Part shown: piece by piece, positions 6,986 to 15,725 of the stretch | How positions within the stretch are numbered: the first letter of the stretch is position 1 | Layout: every line of letters starts with the position of its first letter | Assembly: GCA_031546715.1 (NCBI GenBank) | Contig: JAVBKA010000128.1 | Span: forward strand, 1-16,021 | Origin: JAVBKA01 sp031546715 | GTDB lineage: Bacteria; Bacillota; Clostridia; Oscillospirales; UBA929 | Length of the DNA stretch: 16,021 bases | Direction: 5' to 3' | Notes under the pieces: model-generated | Told to the model about the DNA's origin: nothing | What the model saw: only the letters and a program-made list of their open reading frames with translations | Database searches by the model: none | Program-made: the position numbers and the translations under genes

Positions 6986-7031
6986 AAACAGATAATGCGA
7001 TACCGACTATTCGGTATCGCATTATCTGTTT
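6986..7031 (-). terminator. Perfect 21-bp hairpin, probable terminator of the SLH gene
   Basis: Arms 6986-7006 and 7011-7031 are exact inverted copies around a CTAT loop. It lies 28 nt past the stop of the minus-strand SLH gene and 5 nt from the sugar operon terminator. Flanking T-runs are short on both strands (TTTT on plus, TTT on minus), so it may stop transcripts from either side or protect 3' ends. The assignment to the SLH gene rests on position. Confidence 0.7.
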
Positions 7032-7059
7032 TGCTTATACTAGGATGTTACTTTAGTTT

Positions 7060-10000
7060 TTATTTGTGAAGGATTTTGCTTAGAACAGCAGCGACTTCTG
7101 AACGAGTTGCTGTTGCAAGAGGACGAAGAGTTGTATCAGGAGCAAGCAGGTCTGATTCGACAAGAGCCTTAGTTGCTGGCATGTAGGATGCGCCGACTGA
7201 TGTAAGGTCTGTGTAGCCTTCCAGTGTGCGTCCGCCAACTTTTGCTGGCATTCTTTCAAGACCTGTAAGAATGTTGTATGTTAGTGTGAACATTTCCTGA
7301 CGTTTCATAGCGCGCTTAGGAGCTAACATATTGTCGCCAACGCCTGCTGTTATGCCGACTTCTTTAGCAACATGGTACCATTTTGACATGTTTCCAGTTG
7401 CGTCTGAGAAGTTTGAGCCGGTGGTTACATATGCGTCAACAAATTCTTGAGTGTAGCCGTAAGCTTTCATTAACCAAACGATGTAATCTCCACGGAGCAT
7501 TGATTCACGGATACCGAAGTTGTTGTTGCCAACGCCTGCGGTAATTTCACGTGCGGCAATGAAGTCAATGTGCTCTTTGCCCCACCATGTCGCTGTGTTG
7601 TCATTGAAGCTAACCAGATTGTATGCTACAGCGTATGTTGAGAAGTGATTTGTCTCAAACTTGATTGCGCCGTCAACATATTTTCCGATAACTGTGACTG
7701 CTTTGCCATTATCGTCGATATAGTATACGACAAGAGCGTTAGCATTTTCGCCAGCTTTTAGTGTGTATGGGATAGTGATTGTTGCTTTTCCGCCTCTAAA
7801 GTTGCTGACGGTAGTGTCGCCAACTGAAACATGGATATCGATAACTGGACGATCGCCAACTTTTAGAGCGTTTGCTGCTGATAGTGTGGACTTTTCAACC
7901 ATTTCAGCAACGATTGATACTTTTGCGTTTGTATCTGTTGATGCGCCAATAGCTTGTGCGATACTGTCAAGTACTTTTGCGTCAAGCAAGATATCGCCGA
8001 GAGCTGTGTTGACCATAACAGATGCGCTGGTTTCTGCTGCAAGCTTTGCAATTGAGGATGCAGGAAGCTCAAAAGATTGATGCTTGACTGCGGTTGTTCC
8101 GGTAAGGGTAGCTGCGAATGTAACAACAACAGAAGCGGATGTTGATGATGCTTCTGCTTTCTTAGCATCTTCGACTGCTTTATCAGCAATTGTTGAAGTA
8201 ACAGCGGCTGTGACCTCGCCAGTTGTTGAAACAGCGGCTGTGACTGTTGATACGACTTCGACTACTTCCTGTGCTGGTGTTGGGGTTGGTGTTGGGGTAG
8301 GAGTTGGCGTTGGGGTCGGTGTTGGGGTTGTAGTTGTGCCGCCGCCTGTTGGTGGGATGTATGGGTCTACTGGTGGTGTTACTACTGGAGCATTAGCAAC
8401 AGTAATTGTTCCGGCTACAAGAGTAAGTGTATAGTTTGTTGTATCTGAGAGAGTTGCACTTGTAATTGTAGCTGCGTAAGGGCCTGCCACGCTCATATTA
8501 AGCGTTGTGGATGTAGCGATAACGTCTGTAACTGTTGCTACTCCGAGAAGACCAGTAACTGTATAGGTTAGGTCAGGTGTAGCTGCGCCTACTAAAACTG
8601 ATTTGCTATCAGCTGTAATAGTGACGTTTGCTGATGTAATTGTTGCTGTTGCGCTTGTGTAAGGTGAACCCGACAATGTGTAGTTTGTGTCTGAATTTCC
8701 AGTAAGCACTGCTGTAATTGATGTAGACTTGCTTGTGCCTACTATAGCATTGCCAAATGTTGCTGCTGTTACATTGTAAGTGATAGTGTCTCCTTCTACT
8801 GCGCCTGTAAAAGTAAGCATGTTGCTGTTTGTAGCAATAGCGTCAGTAGCATCATAGACTTTGTCTGTAACGGTTGCTGCGCTGATAGTAACACTTTTCT
8901 TTGTGACAGTAATTATTACGTCAGCCGAGGTTGCAGCTTCGTAATTAGCGTCGCCTGCTTTTGTAGCATAGACAACGATTGAACCTGCGCCAGTGACAGT
9001 GACAGTGATGTTAGAGCCGTCCACTCTACCAGGTCCTGAGCGAACAGTGTAGGTTACAGCTCCTGTGCCGCTACCAGTTGAACTTGTTGTGGCTGCTAGT
9101 GGTGCTACGCCATATACTACTGAAACAATTGGGCTAATTGTTAAAGTCGCTTGACTGAGTTTAGTAATTGTTCCGATATTTCCTGTATACGATGGATTTG
9201 TCAGATTATAGTTTCTTAGAGAAAGTCCTGTCAATGTAGCTGCGATAGTAACCAGTTTGCTTGTACCTGCTGCAACTGTTGTGTATGAGGCAGCTTCAAC
9301 AGTGTAATCAATTGTGTCGCCGGAAACTGTACCGATAAATGTTAAATTGGTGACAGAAGCGGTATTAATGGTGGTTGAGTTGTCATATGCTTTCGGTGCA
9401 ACTGTTGCGCCTGTGATGCTGAGAGTTGCTTTAGTTATTTCGAAATTGATAGTTTGTAAGCCGCTGTATGTTGCGTTTGCAGACGGAACAGAGACAGTTA
9501 ATGTGTATTTGCCCGCGGCGATAGGTGCTTCGGTTGGTGTTGCGTGGTCTGTGCCGTCTCTTCCTGTGTAAGCAAGTGTGTACCCGCCTACGTAAAGACC
9601 ACTTGTTGCAGTTCCTGCGTGTGCAATTGGAGTTCCGTTATATGCACGGTTTGCAACGGTAACGCCAGTTACTGTAACAGGAGTTTTGTCTATGATTTCA
9701 ATTGAGATAGTAGCACTTAAAATAGTATGATTGTCGCTGGTGATAGTGACTGTTAGTGTTGCTGTATCTCCTACAGTAGCGGCGTCTACAATGGCAAGGG
9801 TCAAAGCCGTTGCTGCACCGGATGAATGAGTATGAGTAACAATATTAGTGCTATCCGTAGTTTCAGATACAGAATAAGTAACACCTTTTAGAACTTCTTG
9901 TGAACTAATTGTTGGCAGAAGGGTTGATAGGTCAAAGGCGTAGTTAGACTCAGAGCTTGCGCGTGCTTGGAATGTCTTGTTTACACCGGAGACAGACTTC

Positions 10001-11775
10001 TTAACAATGTCAAAAACTTCTTCGCCTGTGCTGCCTGCGTAATTACCTTTTCCGGTAACTGTTGCCGTTGCTGCACCTACGTTGATGTTTGTGTCATAAG
10101 CCACAGTGTAGTCAGTGTTTAAGCCTAGAGTATCTCCGCCTAAATTTTTGACAGTTAGTACTGGGGTAATTTGCGCACCTGTGTAGGGTTGGTCGCCAGG
10201 AGCTGCAATGTCAAATGTGATTACAGCGGCGGTAATATTAGCTGTTTCGCCTGAATATGTAGCATTTGTTAATTCGTAGTTAGCCAGTGATGTGCCAGTC
10301 AAAGTTGCCGCAATAGTGACAATTTTGCCATTGCCAACAGCGGCATCAGTGAAGGATGCTGCAATGACAGTGTATGTGATAACATCACTATTTGTTGCGC
10401 CGCTAAATGTTAGGTTAGTGACAGATGCAGGATTAATTGTGACTGTACCGTCAAATGCTTTATCTGCAACGTCTGCGCCAGTGATTGTAAGTGATCTCTT
10501 GCCGACTGTAATTGTGAAGTTGGTCGAAGTGGCTACTTTGTAGTTAGAATCTGATGCAGCTTTGCTTGCATAGATTACTACATCGCCAGGTGCGCCAAGT
10601 TCAATACTAGCAGATGTAATGGTTGCTGCGCCAGAAACTAATTCATAAGTTACCAGACCGTCACCTTGACCGCCTGTTGTTGACAACGCTATTACATTGC
10701 CGTAATTAGCATTCGCTGGTACGCTAGCAATTGCTAGCGCGGGAACTTGTCCGGCAGCTAGAATCGTAAAGGTTAGGCTGGTGCTGCTTGCATAGTTGCG
10801 CATGCCAGTTATTGTTGCCGCGGCGACTCCCGCCGCAGTATTGTTTGCATATTCAATTTTGTAATCATTGTTCAGTGTCAACTGTGTAGCAACATCACAA
10901 ACTGTGGCAACAGGAGTGATTGGGCTGCCTGTGTATCCAAGGTTAGCTGATAACTCGTAAGCAAAGTCAATCGCTTTCGGTGTGATTGTACCTGTACCAG
11001 TGCCGATAGCGTTAGTTGCGGTTGCATATTTTGCAGCATCGTCGCCACTTATGCTAAAGCTACTGATTGTGACAGTTGCGGCAGTGTCGACATCAGCCGA
11101 GTTATATGTACCGACTATTGATACTATGACTTCGTCTCCGCCAGTAATACCGCTTGCTGATGTTAAATTACAGTCTGTTGCAACGGCATTAGTGCCATCG
11201 TATACTTTGTTGATACCGACTAAGTCGTCTGAAGAAATAGCAATTTCGATGATTGGGTCTTTAGAAGCGTTAGTGCCTGTAATAACACCGCCAATTTTTT
11301 TGAGGATTGTACCATTGTTCGTAACAGTGCCTAAGTTATTCAATGTGCCAGATACTGTTAGTGTACCAGTTACTGTCAATGTTGTATCTGTGCCAACAGT
11401 AAGTGTGCTGTTTGTTGCCACAAATACGTTACCAACAATTGTTAGGTTGCCCGAAGAAGCGACAATTGCGCTACCTTCAAGCGATGTTAGAGTACCTGTG
11501 ACGGTTGTTTCTGCGTCAATAACCAGTGTAACATCGGCTGGGATACTGGTATTGCTTGCCGCTAGAATATCGAGTGCGCCTACGACGTTTACTTGCGTAT
11601 CGACTTCGGCATCTACCTCTACAACTGCTTCAGTGCCGTCAAGCTCTAGCGCAAGCGCATCAGCAGCATCTTCCGCCGTACCCGCCAACGCCACGTTCAC
11701 GGGCAACAGCGCGAGAACCATCATACATGCCAAGGTTAGGCTTAGAATACGCTTAATGTTTTTTCTTTTTGTCAT
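7060..11775 (-). CDS. Large SLH-anchored surface protein with YDG/MBG-like repeats
   Basis: This 1571-residue protein should be secreted and bound to cell-wall polysaccharide. A signal peptide (1-31, ending VALA) precedes a beta-rich region with short LTV/TGTL repeats (about 80-165). Beta-repeat domains follow: YDG-like units near VYDGT (191), FDGT (441), YDNS (797) and YDAT (974), and MBG-like units near 345-425, 525-590, 705-780, 878-958 and 1053-1127. The units at 432-520 and 788-872 are clear paralogues (both hold VTNLTF and TIAATLTG). A threonine-proline tract (about 1147-1167) links to a beta domain (about 1170-1389) and three C-terminal SLH domains: about 1390-1440, 1456-1502 and 1519-1568, with LRGD, MKRQE and TRSE signatures and two ITAGVG motifs. 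No enzyme motif is seen. The ATG at 11775 has GGAGG 9 nt upstream. It may be an S-layer protein or an adhesin. Confidence 0.92.
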   Translation of the reverse strand: MTKRKNIKRILSLTLACMMVLALLPVNVALAGTAEDAADALALELDGTEAVVEVDAEVDTQVNVVGALDILAASNTSIPADVTLVIDAETTVTGTLTSLEGSAIVASSGNLTIVGNVFVATNSTLTVGTDTTLTVTGTLTVSGTLNNLGTVTNNGTILKKIGGVITGTNASKDPIIEIAISSDDLVGINKVYDGTNAVATDCNLTSASGITGGDEVIVSIVGTYNSADVDTAATVTISSFSISGDDAAKYATATNAIGTGTGTITPKAIDFAYELSANLGYTGSPITPVATVCDVATQLTLNNDYKIEYANNTAAGVAAATITGMRNYASSTSLTFTILAAGQVPALAIASVPANANYGNVIALSTTGGQGDGLVTYELVSGAATITSASIELGAPGDVVIYASKAASDSNYKVATSTNFTITVGKRSLTITGADVADKAFDGTVTINPASVTNLTFSGATNSDVITYTVIAASFTDAAVGNGKIVTIAATLTGTSLANYELTNATYSGETANITAAVITFDIAAPGDQPYTGAQITPVLTVKNLGGDTLGLNTDYTVAYDTNINVGAATATVTGKGNYAGSTGEEVFDIVKKSVSGVNKTFQARASSESNYAFDLSTLLPTISSQEVLKGVTYSVSETTDSTNIVTHTHSSGAATALTLAIVDAATVGDTATLTVTITSDNHTILSATISIEIIDKTPVTVTGVTVANRAYNGTPIAHAGTATSGLYVGGYTLAYTGRDGTDHATPTEAPIAAGKYTLTVSVPSANATYSGLQTINFEITKATLSITGATVAPKAYDNSTTINTASVTNLTFIGTVSGDTIDYTVEAASYTTVAAGTSKLVTIAATLTGLSLRNYNLTNPSYTGNIGTITKLSQATLTISPIVSVVYGVAPLAATTSSTGSGTGAVTYTVRSGPGRVDGSNITVTVTGAGSIVVYATKAGDANYEAATSADVIITVTKKSVTISAATVTDKVYDATDAIATNSNMLTFTGAVEGDTITYNVTAATFGNAIVGTSKSTSITAVLTGNSDTNYTLSGSPYTSATATITSANVTITADSKSVLVGAATPDLTYTVTGLLGVATVTDVIATSTTLNMSVAGPYAATITSATLSDTTNYTLTLVAGTITVANAPVVTPPVDPYIPPTGGGTTTTPTPTPTPTPTPTPTPTPAQEVVEVVSTVTAAVSTTGEVTAAVTSTIADKAVEDAKKAEASSTSASVVVTFAATLTGTTAVKHQSFELPASSIAKLAAETSASVMVNTALGDILLDAKVLDSIAQAIGASTDTNAKVSIVAEMVEKSTLSAANALKVGDRPVIDIHVSVGDTTVSNFRGGKATITIPYTLKAGENANALVVYYIDDNGKAVTVIGKYVDGAIKFETNHFSTYAVAYNLVSFNDNTATWWGKEHIDFIAAREITAGVGNNNFGIRESMLRGDYIVWLMKAYGYTQEFVDAYVTTGSNFSDATGNMSKWYHVAKEVGITAGVGDNMLAPKRAMKRQEMFTLTYNILTGLERMPAKVGGRTLEGYTDLTSVGASYMPATKALVESDLLAPDTTLRPLATATRSEVAAVLSKILHK
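8268..8338 (-). repeat. Thr-Pro microsatellite-like linker
   Basis: Hexamer-like units encoding Thr-Pro run for about ten copies, read on the plus strand as GTTGGG/GGTGTT variants. Copy-number changes in 6-bp steps would lengthen or shorten the linker without shifting the frame. Confidence 0.8.
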
Positions 11776-11779
11776 TTTT

Positions 11780-11836
11780 TCAAACCTCCAATATTTTTGT
11801 TAAACTAAGTCGCTCTGGTGGTGTATTATAGGACAA
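11780..11836 (-). CDS. Possible 18-codon leader peptide upstream of the SLH gene
   Basis: A TTG at 11836 opens a frame encoding MSYNTPPERLSLTKILEV that stops at TGA 11782-11780, four bases before the SLH start codon and within its ribosome binding region. AGGAGG lies 11 nt before the TTG, rather far. Translation would couple to the SLH gene, but an 18-codon frame can arise by chance. Confidence 0.2.
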   Translation of the reverse strand: MSYNTPPERLSLTKILEV

Positions 11837-11846
11837 ATAATTTTCT

Positions 11847-11854
11847 ACCTCCTC
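11847..11854 (-). promoter_or_regulatory. Isolated strong Shine-Dalgarno sequence in the SLH leader
   Basis: GAGGAGGT sits 72 nt upstream of the SLH ATG and has no ATG or GTG at normal spacing. It is distinct from the functional GGAGG at 11785-11789. It could be a 5' mRNA stabiliser of the STAB-SD kind known from Bacillus thuringiensis cry3A, or serve a leader peptide. Confidence 0.5.
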
Positions 11855-11915
11855 TTTCTAATCTTTCTTAGACTAATGCTGGAAAACTACATAGAACCGC
11901 ATATTGATATCTGTT

Positions 11916-11944
11916 AATTTATCACATCTGGTTATATTTGTCAA
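11916..11944 (-). promoter_or_regulatory. Strong extended -10 promoter of the SLH surface protein gene
   Basis: On the minus strand TTGACA (11944-11939) is separated by 17 nt from TAAATT (11921-11916), which is preceded by TGA as an extended -10. Transcription should start near 11909, giving a leader of about 134 nt. A TATAAT at 11830-11825 lies within that leader but has no good -35 box. Confidence 0.75.
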
Positions 11945-12000
11945 CCAATAGTGTAAAAACAATTAAGTAAATTACCGATAGTATTCAAAAATAGTTCCCA

Positions 12001-12043
12001 AAACGCACAGAAACACAATGGCTTTCGCCACTGCGTTTCTGTG
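12001..12043 (-). terminator. Terminator of the PFOR gene
   Basis: On the minus strand 12043-12027 pairs with 12022-12006 over 17 bp around a GAAA loop, starting 7 nt after the PFOR stop. Two positions are G-U pairs in this RNA but would be A-C mismatches in the opposite transcript. It is followed by CGTTTT. Confidence 0.85.
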
Positions 12044-12050
12044 TCTATAA

Positions 12051-15000
12051 CTACTCGAACAGTTTGCCGAAACGCTCTAGCTTCTTATACTTATCCAATG
12101 CGGCTTCTTCTGCTTTTGCAAACAGCATGTCAGCGCGGTCAGGATATTGTACATTCAGCGTGGTGTAACGGTTTTCAGTGCGGATAAAGTCGCCGTATGA
12201 GGTTGTTGGAGCTTTTGAATCCAGTTGGAACGGATTTTTGCCCTCTGCTTTAAGTCTTGGGTCAAAGCGGAACATATGCCAGTAACCAGAGTCAACAGCG
12301 TTTTTCATTTCAACCATTGAGTTGCCCATGCCGCCCTTTACGCCGTGGTTAATACAGGTTGCATATGCGATAACGATTGAAGGGCCTTTGTAGCTTTCAG
12401 CTTCTGTAATAGCCTTGATTGTCTGAGGCATTGACGCACCCATTGCAATCTGAGCAACATATACATAACCATAGCTCATAGCGATTTGTGCAAGGTCTTT
12501 CTTCGCAGTGTGCTTACCGGAAGCGGCAAACTGCGCTACTTGACCGATTTGTGATGCTTTTGAAGCTTGACCGCCAGTGTTTGAGTAAACTTCGGTATCA
12601 AATACAAAAATGTTTACATCTTCGCCGGAAGCGATAACATGGTCTAAGCCGCCGAAGCCGATGTCATATGCCCAACCGTCGCCACCGAAAATCCAGATGG
12701 ATTTCTTGATGAACATGTCTTGCATTGCAAGGATTTCACGAGCGAGAGTACAGCTTGGGCATTTGCACCATTTATGGTCAGCATCCCAGTACTCAGCTTC
12801 CCACTCTGTTCCCACGAGGTTAACGTCAACGCCGTCAGTCAGTGCGGCAAGGAGAGCAGGTGCGGCGGCCTTTGAGCCTTCTGCATCGTCACAAACTGCA
12901 AGCCATGCTTCTGCGGCGGCTTTCAGCTCAGGTGTGATATGATTTTCAAGTAATGCCTTGACCTTGTCGGCAAGACGGGCGCGGCGTTGAGCTGTTCCAA
13001 GAACCATGCCGTAGCCGTATTCTGCGTTGTCTTCAAACAATGAGTTTGCCCATGCAGGACCTTGACCTTTTTTGTTGACGGTATATGGTGTTGCAGGTGC
13101 GCTTCCGCCCCAAATTGATGAGCAGCCTGTTGCATTGGCAACCATCATTCTATCGCCGAACAATTGAGTAATCAAGCGGGCATACGGTGTTTCTCCGCAA
13201 CCTGCACATGCGCCGGAGAACTCGAGAAGCGGTTGCTTAAACTGGCTGCCTTTAACGGTGTCAACCTTAAACGCGTCAGCAACTTCTTTTTTCTCTGTGA
13301 CGTTCTCAAAAGCGTATTCGTAAATCTTTTGAACTTCCATTTGTGTGTCGATTGGCTTCATGACAAGAGCCTTTTGCTTAGCTGGGCATACGTTTGCGCA
13401 AGAACCGCAACCTGTGCAGTCTAATGTTGAAGGAATGACGGAGAATTTAAGTGTATCGCAGCCTTTTCCTGTCATTTTTAATGTCTTTGTGCCTGCTGGA
13501 GCTTTAGCGGCTTCGCTTTCATCCATAACAAAGGTACGAATAACAGCGTGCGGGCAAACATATGAGCACTGGTTACACTGGATGCAGTTTTCTGGAATCC
13601 ACTCTGGAACGTCAACTGCGATACCACGCTTTTCATAAGCCGCACTGCCCTGTGGGAATGTGCCGTCGGCGGCGTGTGCAAAGGTTGAAACAGGAAGTGT
13701 GTCGCCCTGTTGAGCGTTTACAGGAATCAGAATGTTGTTGATGAAGTCAACTAAGTCTTTGCGGTCGCCTGTAGCCTTAATTGCTTCTGTTGAATCCGCA
13801 GCATTTGCCCATTCGGCTGGAACGGTGATTTCCTTAAGGTTGTCAATTCCGCAGTCAATCATTTTCATGTTCATTGCGACGACTTCTTCGCCCTTTTTGC
13901 CGTAAGATGAAATGACAGCTTCCTTCATATACTTAACAGCATCATCAAGCGGGATAATGTTGCTGAGCTTGAAGAATGCGGCTTGAAGAATAACGTTTAC
14001 GCCAAGTCCACGCTTATTGATAGCACGGGCAAGACCGATACCGTCAACAACATAGAGCTTAATTTTATTAGTGGCGATATATTTCTTCATGCTTGCTGGG
14101 AGGTTTGCACTTAGCTCGCTTACATCCCATGCGCAGTTAAGAAGGAATGTTCCGCCCGGCTTAACATCCTCAACCATTTTGTACTTAGTGACATAGCTTG
14201 GGTTATGGCACGCAACAAAGTCAGCTTGAGAAATAAAGTAAGTGGATTTAATCGGTGCATCGCCGAAGCGCAGGTGTGAAACCGTGATACCGCCTGACTT
14301 CTTAGAGTCATAGGAGAAGTATGCTTGAACATTCTTCTCTGTGTGGTCACCGATAATTTTAATGCTGTTTTTGTTAGCACCGACAGTTCCGTCCGCACCA
14401 AGACCCCAGAACTTACAGGAAACAATTCCGGCAGGTGTTGTGTCAGGGTTTTCGTCAATTGTCAGTGAAAGCTTTGTCACGTCGTCATTGATACCGACTG
14501 TGAACTTATTTTTCATTTCGCTGTTGAGATTTTTGTAGACAGCGATAATGTTTGAAGGTGGTGTGTCTTTGCTGCCTAAGCCGTAACGTCCGCCGACGAC
14601 CTTGATATCTGTCATGCTTCTCTCAGCAAGTGCTGTGAAAACGTCAAGATACATTGGCTCGCCAAGTGCGCCAGGCTCTTTTGTGCGGTCAAGGACGCAG
14701 ATTTTCTTACATGTGGCAGGAATTTCCGCAATAAACTTGTCAGCAACGAAAGGACGGTACAAACGAACCTTGATACAACCGACCTTCTCGCCTTTGGACA
14801 TGAGATAGTCAATTGTTTCTTCAATAGTGTCAACAACAGAACCCATTGCAACGATAACACGGTCTGCGTCTGGTGCGCCGTAGTAGTTAAACAGCTTATA
14901 GTCTGTTCCGGCAGCGGCGTTGACCTTGCCCATGTACTCTTCGACAACGGCTGGTAATGCATCATAGTAAGAGTTGCAAGCTTCACGGGCTTGGAAGAAG

Positions 15001-15665
15001 ATGTCTGGGTTTTGAGCAGTACCACGGAGGACAGGATGCTCTGGGTTCAGTGCGCGAGCTCTAAACTCGTTGACTGCGTCCATGTCAACCATTCCGGCAA
15101 GTGTGTCATAATCCCATGTTTCGATTTTTTGCATTTCATGTGATGTGCGGAAACCGTCAAAGAAGTGTAGGAAAGGTACACGACCTTTGATTGCTGCAAG
15201 ATGAGCAACTGCGCCCAAGTGCATAACTTCCTGTGGGTTAGTAGCGGCAAGCATTGCAAAGCCTGTTTGACGGCAAGCCATAACGTCTGTATGGTCGCCG
15301 AAAATTGAAAGTGCATGTGAAGCCAGCGCACGAGCTGAGCAGTGGATAACCCCTGGTAACAGCTCACCAGCGATTTTGTACATATTCGGAATCATAAGGA
15401 GTAGTCCTTGTGATGCTGTAAATGTAGTGGTTAGTGCACCGGCTGCTAATGAGCCGTGAACTGTTCCTGCTGCGCCTGCTTCGCTCTGCAATTCTGCAAC
15501 GCGAACACTTTGTCCGAAGATATTCTTTTGTGAGCTGGCTGACCATTTATCAACAAGCTCTGCCATAACTGACGACGGTGTGATTGGGTAAATACCGGCA
15601 ACGTCCGTAAATGCATACGCAACGTGGGCCGCAGCGGTATTGCCGTCCATAGTTTTTTTCTTCAT
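12051..15665 (-). CDS. nifJ: Pyruvate:ferredoxin (flavodoxin) oxidoreductase
   Basis: This 1204-residue one-chain enzyme converts pyruvate and CoA to acetyl-CoA and CO2, passing electrons to ferredoxin or flavodoxin, the central step of clostridial energy metabolism. Domain I has GIYPITPSS (24-32) and VRVAELQSEAGAAG (54-67). Domain II follows (about 260-400), then the gamma-type domain (about 415-640, GLGADGTVGANKN at 421-433). Two [4Fe-4S] motifs are C694/C697/C700/C704 and C750/C753/C756/C760. The third cluster ligands are C820, C823, C848 and C1104. The TPP site is GGDGWAYDIGFGG (994-1006) and SNTGGQ (1028-1033). All expected domains and ligands are present. The segment before the TPP site holds extra cysteines (C925, C967, C969, C972). 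I chose the ATG at 15665, preceded by AAGGAGG; the frame is open to 15725 but without ribosome binding support. The symbol por is also used. Confidence 0.97.
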   Translation of the reverse strand: MKKKTMDGNTAAAHVAYAFTDVAGIYPITPSSVMAELVDKWSASSQKNIFGQSVRVAELQSEAGAAGTVHGSLAAGALTTTFTASQGLLLMIPNMYKIAGELLPGVIHCSARALASHALSIFGDHTDVMACRQTGFAMLAATNPQEVMHLGAVAHLAAIKGRVPFLHFFDGFRTSHEMQKIETWDYDTLAGMVDMDAVNEFRARALNPEHPVLRGTAQNPDIFFQAREACNSYYDALPAVVEEYMGKVNAAAGTDYKLFNYYGAPDADRVIVAMGSVVDTIEETIDYLMSKGEKVGCIKVRLYRPFVADKFIAEIPATCKKICVLDRTKEPGALGEPMYLDVFTALAERSMTDIKVVGGRYGLGSKDTPPSNIIAVYKNLNSEMKNKFTVGINDDVTKLSLTIDENPDTTPAGIVSCKFWGLGADGTVGANKNSIKIIGDHTEKNVQAYFSYDSKKSGGITVSHLRFGDAPIKSTYFISQADFVACHNPSYVTKYKMVEDVKPGGTFLLNCAWDVSELSANLPASMKKYIATNKIKLYVVDGIGLARAINKRGLGVNVILQAAFFKLSNIIPLDDAVKYMKEAVISSYGKKGEEVVAMNMKMIDCGIDNLKEITVPAEWANAADSTEAIKATGDRKDLVDFINNILIPVNAQQGDTLPVSTFAHAADGTFPQGSAAYEKRGIAVDVPEWIPENCIQCNQCSYVCPHAVIRTFVMDESEAAKAPAGTKTLKMTGKGCDTLKFSVIPSTLDCTGCGSCANVCPAKQKALVMKPIDTQMEVQKIYEYAFENVTEKKEVADAFKVDTVKGSQFKQPLLEFSGACAGCGETPYARLITQLFGDRMMVANATGCSSIWGGSAPATPYTVNKKGQGPAWANSLFEDNAEYGYGMVLGTAQRRARLADKVKALLENHITPELKAAAEAWLAVCDDAEGSKAAAPALLAALTDGVDVNLVGTEWEAEYWDADHKWCKCPSCTLAREILAMQDMFIKKSIWIFGGDGWAYDIGFGGLDHVIASGEDVNIFVFDTEVYSNTGGQASKASQIGQVAQFAASGKHTAKKDLAQIAMSYGYVYVAQIAMGASMPQTIKAITEAESYKGPSIVIAYATCINHGVKGGMGNSMVEMKNAVDSGYWHMFRFDPRLKAEGKNPFQLDSKAPTTSYGDFIRTENRYTTLNVQYPDRADMLFAKAEEAALDKYKKLERFGKLFE

Positions 15666-15693
15666 TAATACGCCTCCTTTTGTAATCGGAGAT

Positions 15694-15722
15694 AGTTTAT
15701 CATATTTTTCCCATTCTGTAAA
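15694..15722 (-). promoter_or_regulatory. Promoter of the PFOR gene
   Basis: On the minus strand TTTACA (15722-15717), a 17-nt spacer and TAAACT (15699-15694) preceded by TGA form an extended -10 promoter, about 30 nt upstream of the start codon. This leaves a short leader and argues against a start at 15725. Confidence 0.65.
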
Positions 15723-15725
15723 CAT

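Noticed and set aside
8268..8338. CRISPR-like short repeat
   Set aside because: The repeat is a coding Thr-Pro tract with 6-bp units and no unique spacers.
8084..8434. Plus-strand frame with a long Gly-Val repeat
   Set aside because: It is the complement of the Thr-Pro linker of the SLH protein.
10982..11803. 273-codon plus-strand open frame opposite the start of the SLH gene
   Set aside because: It is antisense to a well-supported secreted protein, is low in complexity (Val, Ala, Ser, Thr, Pro), and reflects the codon pattern of the repeats on the other strand. No ribosome binding site or domain was seen.
11776..11915. c-di-GMP riboswitch in the SLH leader, suggested by the cyclase in the same window
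   Set aside because: No GEMM-type conserved core or tetraloop receptor pattern is visible in the leader.
14612..15025. 137-codon minus-strand frame within PFOR
   Set aside because: It is an out-of-frame reading of the PFOR gene, on the same strand, with no start signal.
15666..15725. Upstream extension of the PFOR protein by 20 residues
   Set aside because: The extension overlaps the promoter at 15722-15694 and lacks a ribosome binding site, while the ATG at 15665 has an ideal AAGGAGG and gives the normal family N-terminus.
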